In this document: in pieces, positions 50,822 through 59,322 of the stretch | Numbering within the stretch: position 1 is the first letter of the stretch | How the letters are laid out: each line of letters begins with the position of its first letter | Source: Labrenzia sp. CE80 | Lineage (GTDB): Bacteria; Pseudomonadota; Alphaproteobacteria; Rhizobiales; Stappiaceae | DNA: 64,000 bases | NCBI RefSeq assembly: GCF_009650605.1 | Contig: NZ_WAJT01000001.1 | Coordinates: 248,001 to 312,000 of the forward strand | Direction of reading: 5' to 3' | The notes under the pieces: generated by a model | Told to the model about the DNA's origin: nothing | The model's database searches: none | What the model saw: the letters and a program-made list of their open reading frames with translations, nothing else | Translations under genes and position numbers: made by a program

Positions 50822-51230
50822 AGCCAGTCGGCCGGACAGCCGCTGCCGCAAGTGCCGAAAGGCCGCGGGGGAGGAAAGTCCGGGCTCCAAGGAAACACGG
50901 TGCCGGGTAACGCCCGGCGGGGGCGACCCTAGGGAAAGTGCCACAGAAAGCAAACCGCCCCGAATGCGTTCGGGGTAAGGGTGAAAGGGTGGGGTAAGAG
51001 CCCACCGCGCGGCCGGCAACGGACGCGGCACGGTAAACCCCACCGGGAGCAAAACCGAATAGGGGCGACGCGGGCTCAGAAGCGATTTTGAGACCAGGCC
51101 GGTTTCCGGGCCAGTCGCTCGGGTAGGTTGCGAGAGGCGTTCGGCAACGGGCGTCCCAGATGAATGGCTGTCACGTATGAGGCTTCGGCCTCGTGCCATA
51201 CAGAACCCGGCTTATAGGCCGACTGGCATT
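50822..51230 (+). ncRNA. rnpB: RNase P RNA (M1 RNA), bacterial type A
   Basis: The catalytic RNA of RNase P, which removes 5' leaders from tRNA precursors. The ends form an 11-bp perfect P1 helix (gccagtcggcc at 50823-50833 and ggccgactggc at 51217-51227). The universal CR-I core gaggaaagtccgggct lies at 50871-50886, and the CR-V core acagaacccggcttatag at about 51200-51217. The CCACAGAAA and GGTAAGGGTGAAA segments of the catalytic core lie between. Size (about 405 nt) is normal for alphaproteobacteria. Its position directly upstream of the mraZ promoter region is common in this class. Open frames seen across it on the minus strand are not genes. Confidence 0.97.
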
Positions 51231-51451
51231 TTCATCCCAAGACTACCGTTCAATCCGTCTTGAGACTCAACTCTCTGTCCACAGATTTGCATTGCAGCCC
51301 AAGGCACTGTCTGAACTCTCCATGGGGAGTTTAACGAGGCTGGGGACTCCGATTCTCCTTTATTGTCAAGCCTTCGTTAACCATAGGCATGTCATAACTG
51401 ACGCATGGGCATTAAAGGGTGCGTCAGACGGTTTGAATCCGGTTGATTCCA

Positions 51452-51480
51452 TTGACCTCCCATGAAATCCCATGTTATCC
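51452..51480 (+). promoter_or_regulatory. Candidate sigma-70 type promoter of the dcw cluster
   Basis: TTGACC (51452-51457), a 17-base spacer, and TTATCC (51475-51480). It lies 150 bases before mraZ and is overlapped by the CCCA repeats, which would let MraZ repress it. Start site not known. Confidence 0.5.
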
Positions 51481-51492
51481 CATAAGAACCCA
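51459..51492 (-). promoter_or_regulatory. MraZ operator: four CCCA (TGGG) repeats at 10-bp spacing
   Basis: CCCA occurs at 51459, 51469, 51479 and 51489, an exact 10-bp period; the first three are within the longer repeat tcccatgaaa/tcccatgtta/tcccataaga. On the minus strand this is TGGG-N6, the known form of MraZ binding boxes. MraZ oligomers bind such direct repeats and repress the cluster. Confidence 0.82.
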
Positions 51493-51630
51493 GAACGGGG
51501 AGCGGCGTCCCGTATCGTGTTGGCGCCGACGGATCAGATGTGAACCGTCTCAGGCCCAAGGCCTTTCTCTTCGTGTTTTGGATGATTTTGGGGTTCGTCG
51601 GGCTGTTTCAGCCTGTCCAAAGGGGAATTC

Positions 51631-52101
51631 ATGGCCGGCTTCGTGTCGCACTTTACCAACCGGCTGGATGCCAAGGGTCGCGTGTCGATCCCTGCACCCT
51701 TCCGTGCGGTTCTGGCGCGCGACGGATTTGAGGGCCTCTATTGCATTGCCTCTCCCCACAATCCGGCGATTGATGCGGGCGGCAACGAACTTCTCGGCGA
51801 AATCCAGAACCGCCTTGATGCCTTCGCGAAGCTGTCTCCCGACCATGACGATCTCGCCATTGCGCTCTTCGGCGCGAGCGAGACGCCGAAAATCGACAGC
51901 GATGGCCGCATGATGATCTCCGATCTGGTGCGCGAGAAAACCGGCGTGACTGATCACGTCACGTTCGCCGGGCTTGGCTACAAGTTTCAGATCTGGGAAC
52001 CGGAAAAGTTCCGCGAGTACCGCGCAGAGGCCACCAAGCGCGCGCTCGCAATGTTGTCGGGTCCAGTTCCCCCGACGCACCTGCCAGGAGGGTCGGCATG
52101 A
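51631..52101 (+). CDS. mraZ: Transcriptional regulator MraZ
   Basis: A 156-residue protein, the first gene of the dcw cluster. It contains two SpoVT/AbrB-like swapped-hairpin halves with the DNA-contact loops R-LDAKGRVSIP (about 11-21) and K-IDSDGRMMIS (about 88-98), the conserved DxxGR pair of MraZ. An AAGGGGAA site lies just before the ATG. MraZ represses its own operon by binding the TGGG repeats, here 140-170 bases upstream. The C-terminal tail (SGPVPPTHLPGGSA) is longer than in E. coli. Its last four bases overlap the rsmH start. Confidence 0.96.
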   Translation: MAGFVSHFTNRLDAKGRVSIPAPFRAVLARDGFEGLYCIASPHNPAIDAGGNELLGEIQNRLDAFAKLSPDHDDLAIALFGASETPKIDSDGRMMISDLVREKTGVTDHVTFAGLGYKFQIWEPEKFREYRAEATKRALAMLSGPVPPTHLPGGSA

Positions 52102-53138
52102 CGGCGCGCAGCGAACAGGACATTGCTCCCGACGCTGGCGGACCAGCGCGCCATGTGCCGGTCCTCCTCGAGCCGGTTTTGGAGTATCTGGCGCCCAAGC
52201 CTGACGAAGTCATCATCGACGGAACATTCGGGGCTGGCGGTTACAGCCGTGCTCTGCTGGAACGTGGTGCGCAAGTGATCGGCATCGACCGGGATCCGGA
52301 TGCAATCAGGGACGGGCAGGATCTGGTTGAAGGCTCAAACGGCAAGCTGACGCTGGTTCCCGGACAATTCGCCGACCTCGACCAGCACGCGCGGGCATGC
52401 GGTTTCCAGGGCGTCGACGGTGTTGTTCTCGATCTTGGCGTTTCATCCATGCAGCTCGATCAGGCCGAGCGCGGATTTTCCTTCTTGCGCGATGGGCCGC
52501 TCGACATGCGCATGGAGCAGGCGGGGCCGTCGGCTGCAGAGGTGGTCAGCGAGTTGCCGGTGCGCGACCTGATCCGGATCATCGGCCTGCTCGGCGAAGA
52601 AAAGCGGGCAACCAGTGTGGCGCATGCCATCGACAATGCGCGCAAGGAAAAGCCCTTCACGCGAACCATTGAGCTCTCCGCCTTGATCGAGAAGGTGCTG
52701 GGCCGTAATCCGAAAAAGGCTCAGATCCATCCTGCGACTCGGACTTTCCAGGCGCTGCGAATCTTTGTGAATGGCGAATTGCACCAGGCGGCCAAGGCGC
52801 TGGGTGCCGCCGAGCAGATCCTCAAGCCAGGCGGGCGTTTGGTGCTCGTGAGCTTCCACTCTCTGGAAGACCGGATCGTCAAACGCTTTTTTGCTGATCG
52901 CAGCAAGACGCGCGGTGGCGGTTCGCGCCACATGCCGGAAGAGGATGTGCCGCCGGCCACATTCGAAATGCTGAATCGCAAGGCGGTCGATCCGACGCCG
53001 GCAGAGGCGGAAGCCAATCCGCGCGCACGGTCCGCAAAGCTCAGGGCCGGAAAGCGTACGGATGCGCCCGCCCGATCACTCGATATTCACTCCGTTGGTG
53101 TGCCGAGGCTCGCCGCGTTTCACGGGCTAGGGGGCTGA
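52098..53138 (+). CDS. rsmH: 16S rRNA m4C1402 N4-methyltransferase
   Basis: A 346-residue SAM-dependent methyltransferase (MraW family) that methylates N4 of C1402 in 16S rRNA. It starts with ATGA overlap on mraZ. SAM-binding motif DGTFGAGGYSRALLERG (about 37-53), then VIGIDRDPDA, VDGVVLDLGVSSMQLDQAERGFSF split at LDLGVSS, the RDGPLDMRM segment, and the family-typical LVSFHSLEDRIVKRFF near residue 255. A flexible basic C-terminus follows. Length is normal. It is co-transcribed with mraZ and ftsL, and ftsL starts two bases after its stop. Confidence 0.97.
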   Translation: MTARSEQDIAPDAGGPARHVPVLLEPVLEYLAPKPDEVIIDGTFGAGGYSRALLERGAQVIGIDRDPDAIRDGQDLVEGSNGKLTLVPGQFADLDQHARACGFQGVDGVVLDLGVSSMQLDQAERGFSFLRDGPLDMRMEQAGPSAAEVVSELPVRDLIRIIGLLGEEKRATSVAHAIDNARKEKPFTRTIELSALIEKVLGRNPKKAQIHPATRTFQALRIFVNGELHQAAKALGAAEQILKPGGRLVLVSFHSLEDRIVKRFFADRSKTRGGGSRHMPEEDVPPATFEMLNRKAVDPTPAEAEANPRARSAKLRAGKRTDAPARSLDIHSVGVPRLAAFHGLGG

Positions 53139-53140
53139 CC

Positions 53141-53497
53141 ATGGTTCGTTACATCAACATCTTTTTTATACTTCTTGTCGTTGTCGGCGCGGCTGCGGTT
53201 TACGATATGAAACTTGCGGCAAAGAAATCGGCGTCTCATGTGGCCGAACTGCAGCGAGAGATCGATGCAGAGCGGGAGGCGATCCGCCATCTGAAGGCGG
53301 AGTGGAGCATGCTCAATCAGCCCGAGCGTCTCCAGCGCCTTGTCGAACGCTACAACGAGTACCTGCAGCTTCAGCCACTCGATGTTCATCAAATTGTTTC
53401 GCCGGAAGAGTTGCCGGCACGACCGGTCATGCTTGAACCGATCGGTGGAGAAGACCCTCTGGGGGGCTATGCCGGCTCTTCATCGGTGATCAGGTGA
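53141..53497 (+). CDS. ftsL: Cell division protein FtsL
   Basis: A 118-residue bitopic membrane protein. Residues 2-22 are a membrane span (YINIFFILLVVVGAAAVYDM), followed by a coiled coil from about 24 to 75 (LQREIDAEREAIRHLKAEW, LNQPERLQRLVERYN). FtsL joins FtsB and FtsQ in the divisome subcomplex that activates FtsI and FtsW. Sequence conservation is low in this family, so the call relies on size, topology and its position between rsmH and ftsI. The C-terminus is Pro/Glu-rich and probably disordered. ftsI follows after 10 bases. Confidence 0.9.
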   Translation: MVRYINIFFILLVVVGAAAVYDMKLAAKKSASHVAELQREIDAEREAIRHLKAEWSMLNQPERLQRLVERYNEYLQLQPLDVHQIVSPEELPARPVMLEPIGGEDPLGGYAGSSSVIR

Positions 53498-53507
53498 GGA
53501 CACGCTT

Positions 53508-55220
53508 ATGACGATGACAGCGGAAACCACCTCATTCCTGCAAGTGCGGCAGCGCCGCCCTCGCGCAACGGTTGGTTCGATCTCCTCCGGGGCTGTGAAG
53601 TCCAGGGTCTATGTGGCCATGGCCGCCTTTGTTTTTGTTTATCTGGCCATTGGTGGACGGCTGGTGCTGCTGGCGCAGATGGATGAGGCGCCATCCTCTG
53701 CCTGGATCTCCGCGCAGGATTCCGTTGCTGCTTCGCGACCTGATCTGATTGACCGAAATGGTGAAATTCTCGCAACCGACATCAAGACCGCTTCGCTCTA
53801 TGCCGAGCCACGCCGCATTCTGGACGTCGATGAAGCCGTCGAGGGCTTGATGAAGGTTTTGCCTGAACTCGATGCGGATGTGGTGCGCCGGCGGCTAGAC
53901 AGCCGCGCTGGCTTCGTCTGGCTGAAGCGCGAGTTGTCTCCCGGCCAGGCAGATGCCGTTCATGACCTCGGGTTGCCGGGCATTGGCTTTCTATCGGAAA
54001 GCCAGAGGTTCTATCCCGGCGGTCCGACGGCCGGTCATATCGTCGGGTCGGTGAATGTCGACAATGCAGGTCTGACCGGCATCGAGAAATACATCGATGG
54101 CGAGTGGCTTGGTGATCTGCAGGATCTCGGATTTGCCTCTGATCGCTCGATGGAACCGGTTCAGGTGGCCATGGACCTGCGGGTTCAGCACGTCGTACGC
54201 GACGAGTTGATGAAGGCAATGGATCGCTACAAGGCGATCGCCGCCGTTGGTATCGTCCTGGATGTCAAAACCGGCGAAGTCGTCGCCATGTCCTCGCTGC
54301 CAGACTACGATCCCAACAACCGGTCGCAGGCGCTTGAGCAGGATCGTCTAAACCGCGCCACCGGCGGTGTGTTCGAGATGGGGTCGGTGTTCAAGACCTT
54401 CACCACAGCGATGGCGCTCGATTCGGGCAAGGTCGGCATCAACGACAGCTTCGATGCGACACGCCCGATCCGCGCCGGCGGGCGTACGATCACGGATTTC
54501 CACGGGAAAAATCGTATCCTGTCGGTGCCCGAGATCTTCATTTATTCTTCGAATATTGGCACCGCGAAGATGATGCTGGCCACCGGGATCGACAAGCAGC
54601 AGGAGTTCCTGGGCCGCTTGGGATTGACTTCCCGCCTTCAGACCGAGCTTCCCGAAAATGCCAGACCTCTGCTGCCGCCGAAATGGAATGAACTTGCAGC
54701 CATGACCATTTCTTTCGGCCACGGCATTTCGGTGACGCCGATGCAGACGGCAGTGGCAGCCGCTGCGCTCGTCAATGGCGGTACGTTGTTGCAGCCAACG
54801 TTTTTGCCACGTTCCCAGGAAGAAGCTAAGAAATTGGGAAAGCAGGTGATTTCTCCTGAGACAAGCCGCATCATGCGCTATCTTTTCCGCCTCAATGTTC
54901 TTCGTGGTTCCGGCCGTCGCTCGGACGTTCCAGGCTACACGGTTGGCGGCAAGACCGGGACCGCAGAGAAGATCGAGAACGGACGTTATGTCTCCGACAA
55001 GCGGCGGAACTCCTTCCTGTCGGCCTTCCCGATGGATGATCCGCGCTACGTTGTTCTGACCGTGATTGATGAACCAAAACCGGAGCGCAGCGGCGTTGGT
55101 GCCACCGCCGGCATGAACGCTGCGCCGATGGTCGGAGCCATCATTCGCCGTGCCGCACCAATGCTCGGTGTCATGCCGCGTTTCGGCGAGGGAGAAGAAC
55201 CGATCGAAATATCCTATTAA
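53508..55220 (+). CDS. ftsI: Division-specific transpeptidase FtsI (PBP3)
   Basis: A 570-residue class B penicillin-binding protein. A cytoplasmic N-terminus with Arg cluster precedes one membrane span (about 33-55, YVAMAAFVFVYLAIGGRLVLL). The non-penicillin-binding domain begins with R-P-D-LIDRNGEILATD. The transpeptidase domain has S293 in GSVFKTF (SxxK), S347-S348-N349 (SxN), and K482-T483-G484-T485 in the KTG motif. It forms septal cross-links and is the target of beta-lactams such as aztreonam. The ATG at 53508 follows a GAGGA site. An 88-base gap with a strong hairpin separates it from murE, the largest gap in this part of the cluster. Confidence 0.97.
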   Translation: MTMTAETTSFLQVRQRRPRATVGSISSGAVKSRVYVAMAAFVFVYLAIGGRLVLLAQMDEAPSSAWISAQDSVAASRPDLIDRNGEILATDIKTASLYAEPRRILDVDEAVEGLMKVLPELDADVVRRRLDSRAGFVWLKRELSPGQADAVHDLGLPGIGFLSESQRFYPGGPTAGHIVGSVNVDNAGLTGIEKYIDGEWLGDLQDLGFASDRSMEPVQVAMDLRVQHVVRDELMKAMDRYKAIAAVGIVLDVKTGEVVAMSSLPDYDPNNRSQALEQDRLNRATGGVFEMGSVFKTFTTAMALDSGKVGINDSFDATRPIRAGGRTITDFHGKNRILSVPEIFIYSSNIGTAKMMLATGIDKQQEFLGRLGLTSRLQTELPENARPLLPPKWNELAAMTISFGHGISVTPMQTAVAAAALVNGGTLLQPTFLPRSQEEAKKLGKQVISPETSRIMRYLFRLNVLRGSGRRSDVPGYTVGGKTGTAEKIENGRYVSDKRRNSFLSAFPMDDPRYVVLTVIDEPKPERSGVGATAGMNAAPMVGAIIRRAAPMLGVMPRFGEGEEPIEISY

Positions 55221-55226
55221 GGGCGA

Positions 55227-55266
55227 GGAAAGACCGGCGGGGTCGCAGCCGAAATCCGGTCTTTCC
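55227..55266 (+). other. Strong hairpin in the ftsI-murE gap
   Basis: A perfect 11-bp stem (ggaaagaccgg / ccggtctttcc) with an 18-base loop. No T-run follows, so it is unlikely to be a full terminator. It may be an RNA-processing or stabilising structure between the ftsI and murE parts of the transcript. Confidence 0.55.
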
Positions 55267-55308
55267 AACATCGCTTGAGACGACGCACAAACCGGACTGA
55301 CGTATGAT

Positions 55309-56793
55309 ATGCAACTTGAACAACTCGCCTCGGGCCTGACGGTCGCGGAAGCATCCTGTCCGGAGGAATTCGGCGGGCTTTCCATTTCCGGGCTGACGGC
55401 CGACAGCCGGCAAGTGAAGCCGGGCTTCCTCTTTGCCGCCCTCAAGGGCGTGCAGGTTGATGGTGCCCGTTTCGCGCCCAAGGCTGTCGAGCAGGGCGCG
55501 GTTGTCATCCTCTGTGCGCAAGACATCGTTGACCAGCTTCGCAACGAGTTACCGGACACTGTCGTCGTTCTTGGCAGTGAAGAGCCGCGCCATGCGCTCG
55601 CGCTGATGGCGGCACGTTTCTACAACAAGCAGCCCAAGGTCACAGTTGCTGTCACAGGCACCAGCGGCAAGACCTCCGTCGCCCATTTTGTGCGTCAGAT
55701 TTTCCAGTCGGCCGGCCACGCGGCCGCGAGCCTTGGAACCATTGGTACTGTGACGGCCGATGGACGCGTCTATGGCGGACTGACGACGCCGGACCCGGTG
55801 GCGCTTCACGCCGAGCTGAACCGTCTGACTGAAGAGGGCGTCACCCATGCGGCTCTCGAAGCCTCCAGTCACGGCCTTGACCAGCATCGCCTCGACGGTG
55901 TGCGTATTGCGGCAGCCGGGTTTACCAACCTTGGCCGTGACCACATGGACTACCACCCGACGATCGAGGACTATCTCGGCGCCAAACTGCGCTTGTTTAA
56001 GGATCTTCTGCCAACAGGCGGCACGGTGGTCGTTGATCCGGGTGAGAAATACGCTGATCGTGTGATCGAGGTCGCCGAGGCTCGCGGGCTGCAATTGCTG
56101 ACCGTTGGTGAAACGGGCAGGGATCTCAAACTGACCGGCTTGCGCCAGTCTGGCTCTGCTCAGGTTCTGACGCTTACGACCCCACGCGGTGATTACACAG
56201 TCACGCTGCCGCTGATCGGTCGCTTCCAGGTCTCTAATGCCCTGATTGCAGCGGGGCTTGCTATTGCGGTCGGCCACGAGACTGGGCCGGTCCTGCGGGC
56301 GCTTGAGAATCTCAAGGGCGCGCCGGGGCGTCTCGAATTTGCCGGACACGCCCAAAACGGTGCCTTGGTCGTGATCGACTATGCGCATAAACCGGACGCT
56401 TTGGAAAACGTGCTGGCGGCCCTGCGTCCAGTCGCGGAGGGGAGGCTGTCAGTTGTGATTGGTGCAGGTGGTGACCGGGATCCCGGCAAGCGTCTGCTCA
56501 TGGGCAAGGCCGCTGCGGAACGGGCTGACTTCGTCATCGTCACCGATGACAACCCGCGCAGCGAGGACCCTGCGGCGATCCGAAAGGCGGTTATGGAAGG
56601 GGCTCCTGAAGCACTGGAAATCGGTGATCGGGGCGAGGCTATCTTCGAGGCGATCAAGCGCCTTCAGCCGGGGGATGTTCTGTGTGTGGCCGGAAAAGGC
56701 CATGAAACGGGCCAGATTGTCGGCGAGACCATTCTTCCCTTTTCCGATCACGAGGCCGTGGCTGACGCTATCGCCAAGGGAGGTAACGAATGA
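55309..56793 (+). CDS. murE: UDP-MurNAc-tripeptide synthetase (meso-DAP adding)
   Basis: A 494-residue Mur ligase that adds meso-diaminopimelate to UDP-MurNAc-L-Ala-D-Glu using ATP. The N-terminal UDP-binding domain carries ISGLTADSRQVKPGFLFAAL, the P-loop is GTSGKTSVAHF (about 118-128), and the acceptor-binding DNPR motif is seen in VTDDNPRSEDPAAI, which marks DAP rather than lysine specificity. The KGHETGQ motif near the C-terminus is intact. Its stop overlaps the murF start by four bases. Located in the cytoplasm. Confidence 0.97.
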   Translation: MQLEQLASGLTVAEASCPEEFGGLSISGLTADSRQVKPGFLFAALKGVQVDGARFAPKAVEQGAVVILCAQDIVDQLRNELPDTVVVLGSEEPRHALALMAARFYNKQPKVTVAVTGTSGKTSVAHFVRQIFQSAGHAAASLGTIGTVTADGRVYGGLTTPDPVALHAELNRLTEEGVTHAALEASSHGLDQHRLDGVRIAAAGFTNLGRDHMDYHPTIEDYLGAKLRLFKDLLPTGGTVVVDPGEKYADRVIEVAEARGLQLLTVGETGRDLKLTGLRQSGSAQVLTLTTPRGDYTVTLPLIGRFQVSNALIAAGLAIAVGHETGPVLRALENLKGAPGRLEFAGHAQNGALVVIDYAHKPDALENVLAALRPVAEGRLSVVIGAGGDRDPGKRLLMGKAAAERADFVIVTDDNPRSEDPAAIRKAVMEGAPEALEIGDRGEAIFEAIKRLQPGDVLCVAGKGHETGQIVGETILPFSDHEAVADAIAKGGNE

Positions 56794-58220
56794 GCGAGCC
56801 GCTTTGGAACCTGACAGACTTTCTGGACGCTACAGGCGGTGAAATGCTTGGAGAGCCCGGTGAAGCGATTTCCGGGATCTCCATTGACAGCCGCACCCTG
56901 CAACCTGGTGAAGCCTTTGTCGCAATCAATGGTGATCGTTTTGACGGCCATGATTTCGTGGGAGCGGCTCTCGAAGCTGAGGCATCCCTTGCTCTTGTTG
57001 CAGCCGAACGTCTGGATGATCTGCCAACGAACGGCCGCTATGTCGTTGTCGAGGATCCCTTGGAAGCCCTTCGCCTGCTTGGCGTGGCGGCAAGGGCCCG
57101 GACCGAGGCCCGGATCGTTGCGGTCACGGGCTCTGTTGGCAAAACCGGGACCAAGGAAGCCTTGCGCTTGTGCCTTGAGCGGTCCGGCAAAGTCCACGCA
57201 TCAGTTGCTTCTTTCAACAATCACTGGGGCGTGCCTCTGACGCTTGCCCGGATGCCGGCAGATACGGAGTTCGGCGTTTTTGAAATCGGCATGAACCATG
57301 CGGGCGAAATCACGCCGCTGGTGCAAATGGTACGGCCGCATACGGCGATCATCACCACGGTTCAGCCGGTACATCTGGAATTCTTCGGTTCGGTTGAAAA
57401 GATCGCGCAGGCAAAGGCCGAGATCTTTTCGGGGCTCGAGCCGGGTGGTGTCGCCATCCTGAACCGGGACAATGCCCAATTTGACCTGCTTTCCTTTCTG
57501 GCCACAGCAGCCGGAGTTGCGAAGGTGAAGACCTTTGGCGAGAAGGCCGGTGCGGACACGGTTCTGGAAAAATCTTCGCAGCAAGTCGGTGGATCAAGCG
57601 TTCAGGCGCGTATTCTCGGCCAGGAAATCACCTACAAAATCGGAGCGCCGGGACGCCATCACGTGAAGAACAGCCTAGCTGTTCTGACCGCAGTGGTGGA
57701 GTTGGGCGGAGATCTCGCTCTGGCCGGTCTTGCGTTGTCTGAGATGCATGCGCCGAAGGGGCGCGGCGAGGTGACGACCCTGCAGACCCCGGGTGGTTTC
57801 ATCGATCTGGTGGATGAGAGCTACAACGCCAATCCGGCCTCCATGCGCGCCGCACTTGCGGTGCTCGGCGAAACTCCGGTCAAACGGCCCGGGCGGCGCA
57901 TCGCGGTCATCGGCGATATGCTCGAGCTGGGTGCCGATTCAGACGCGCTGCACGCTGCACTCGCCGAACCTCTTGAGGACGCCGGGATTGATCTTGTGTT
58001 CTGCGCCGGGGCGCATATGCATGCGCTGTGGGAGGTCTTGCCCAAGGCGATGCGCGGGATCTACTCCGATGAGGCTTCCGGTTTGGAAGACACACTGCTT
58101 GCAGACGTTCGCCCTGGCGACGTCATCATGATCAAGGGATCACTCGGAACCCGCATGGGACCGTTGGTCGAGGCCTTGAAAAGGGAATTTCCGCCAGCGG
58201 ACGAAACCGAGGCGGCTTGA
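56790..58220 (+). CDS. murF: UDP-MurNAc-pentapeptide synthetase (D-Ala-D-Ala adding)
   Basis: A 476-residue Mur ligase that joins D-Ala-D-Ala to UDP-MurNAc-tripeptide. It starts with ATGA overlap on murE. The N-terminal domain shows ISGISIDSRTLQPGEAFVAI; the P-loop reads GSVGKTGTKEAL (about 110-121), where the usual second Thr after GKT is Gly, a form also seen in other alphaproteobacteria. N-H-W-GVPLTLARMP, GEITPLVQMVRPH and DESYNANPASMRAAL follow. The KGSLGTRM motif near the C-terminus is intact. mraY follows after ten bases. Confidence 0.96.
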   Translation: MSEPLWNLTDFLDATGGEMLGEPGEAISGISIDSRTLQPGEAFVAINGDRFDGHDFVGAALEAEASLALVAAERLDDLPTNGRYVVVEDPLEALRLLGVAARARTEARIVAVTGSVGKTGTKEALRLCLERSGKVHASVASFNNHWGVPLTLARMPADTEFGVFEIGMNHAGEITPLVQMVRPHTAIITTVQPVHLEFFGSVEKIAQAKAEIFSGLEPGGVAILNRDNAQFDLLSFLATAAGVAKVKTFGEKAGADTVLEKSSQQVGGSSVQARILGQEITYKIGAPGRHHVKNSLAVLTAVVELGGDLALAGLALSEMHAPKGRGEVTTLQTPGGFIDLVDESYNANPASMRAALAVLGETPVKRPGRRIAVIGDMLELGADSDALHAALAEPLEDAGIDLVFCAGAHMHALWEVLPKAMRGIYSDEASGLEDTLLADVRPGDVIMIKGSLGTRMGPLVEALKREFPPADETEAA

Positions 58221-58230
58221 GGACGGCTGA

Positions 58231-59316
58231 ATGTTTTATTTTCTCGGCGAATTCGCCGACCAACTCTCTGCTCTGAATGTTTTCAGGTACATCACCTTCC
58301 GAACCGGTGGTGCGATCATGACGGCGCTGCTGTTCGTGTTTCTGTTCGGGCCCAAGATCATTTCAAGTCTGCGGATGCGCCAGGGCCACGGTCAGCCCAT
58401 CCGTGAGGACGGCCCCGCAGGCCACCTGCTGACGAAAAAGGGCACGCCAACGATGGGCGGCCTCATGATCCTGTCAGGGGCCTTGGTTGCGGCGCTGTTG
58501 TGGTCGGACCTGTCCAATCCCTACGTCTGGATTGTCATCGCCGTGACCGTCGGCTTCGGTGCCATCGGCTTTTACGATGACTATCTGAAGGTGACAAAGT
58601 CCTCCGACAAGGGCTTTGGCGGCCGGGCTCGGCTTGGTCTGGAGTTCATTATTGCCGGCGCGGCTGCCTTCGCCGTTACCGTTCTGGACAATGAACCGTT
58701 CTCGACATCGATTGCCTTCCCGTTCCTGAAGGACCTGACACTCAACCTCGGGATCTTCTTCATTCCCTTCGCAGCCTTCGTCATGGTTGGCGCAGGCAAT
58801 GCGGTGAACCTGACCGACGGGCTCGATGGTTTGGCGATTGTTCCGGTCATGATCGCCTGTGCGTCCTTTGCCTTGATTGCCTATCTTTCGGGCAACGCGG
58901 TCTTCGCCAACTACCTGCAGATCCATCATGTTCCAGGTACCGGTGAACTGGCGGTCATCGCCGGCGCGGTGATCGGCGCGGGGCTCGGTTTCCTCTGGTT
59001 CAATGCGCCTCCTGCTGCGATCTTCATGGGGGACACGGGGTCCCTTTCGCTTGGCGGCATGATCGGTGCGATCGCGGTGGCCACAAAGCACGAGATCGTC
59101 CTGGCGATCATTGGCGGCCTGTTCGTTCTAGAAGCGGTCTCGGTCATCGTTCAGGTTGTTTCTTTCAAGCTGACCGGCAAGCGGGTTTTCCGTATGGCGC
59201 CGATCCACCACCATTTCGAATACAAGGGCTGGACGGAATCTCAGGTTGTCATTCGCTTCTGGATCATCGCCGTCGTGCTTGCATTGATCGGCCTTGCCAC
59301 GTTGAAGCTGAGGTAA
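58231..59316 (+). CDS. mraY: Phospho-MurNAc-pentapeptide transferase (lipid I synthesis)
   Basis: A 361-residue integral membrane enzyme with about ten spans. It transfers phospho-MurNAc-pentapeptide to undecaprenyl phosphate, forming lipid I. Conserved motifs are KKGTPTMGGL, the Mg-binding DDYLK (about 113-117), NLTDGLDGLA, MGDTGSLSLGG and RMAPIHHHFE. Length matches E. coli MraY (360). The short spacers to murF (10 bases) and murD (6 bases) indicate a single operon. Confidence 0.98.
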   Translation: MFYFLGEFADQLSALNVFRYITFRTGGAIMTALLFVFLFGPKIISSLRMRQGHGQPIREDGPAGHLLTKKGTPTMGGLMILSGALVAALLWSDLSNPYVWIVIAVTVGFGAIGFYDDYLKVTKSSDKGFGGRARLGLEFIIAGAAAFAVTVLDNEPFSTSIAFPFLKDLTLNLGIFFIPFAAFVMVGAGNAVNLTDGLDGLAIVPVMIACASFALIAYLSGNAVFANYLQIHHVPGTGELAVIAGAVIGAGLGFLWFNAPPAAIFMGDTGSLSLGGMIGAIAVATKHEIVLAIIGGLFVLEAVSVIVQVVSFKLTGKRVFRMAPIHHHFEYKGWTESQVVIRFWIIAVVLALIGLATLKLR

Positions 59317-59322
59317 GCGCTG

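Larger units (their letters stand above)
51231..51630. other. rnpB-mraZ intergenic region with the dcw promoter
   Basis: About 400 bases without a gene. It holds the main promoter and the MraZ operator of the dcw cluster near 51450-51492, then a leader of about 140 bases before mraZ. No terminator with a T-run was found after rnpB. Confidence 0.6.

Noticed and set aside
50611..51199. Several overlapping minus-strand frames across 50611-51199
   Set aside because: They lie over the RNase P RNA, whose conserved core and P1 helix explain the sequence.
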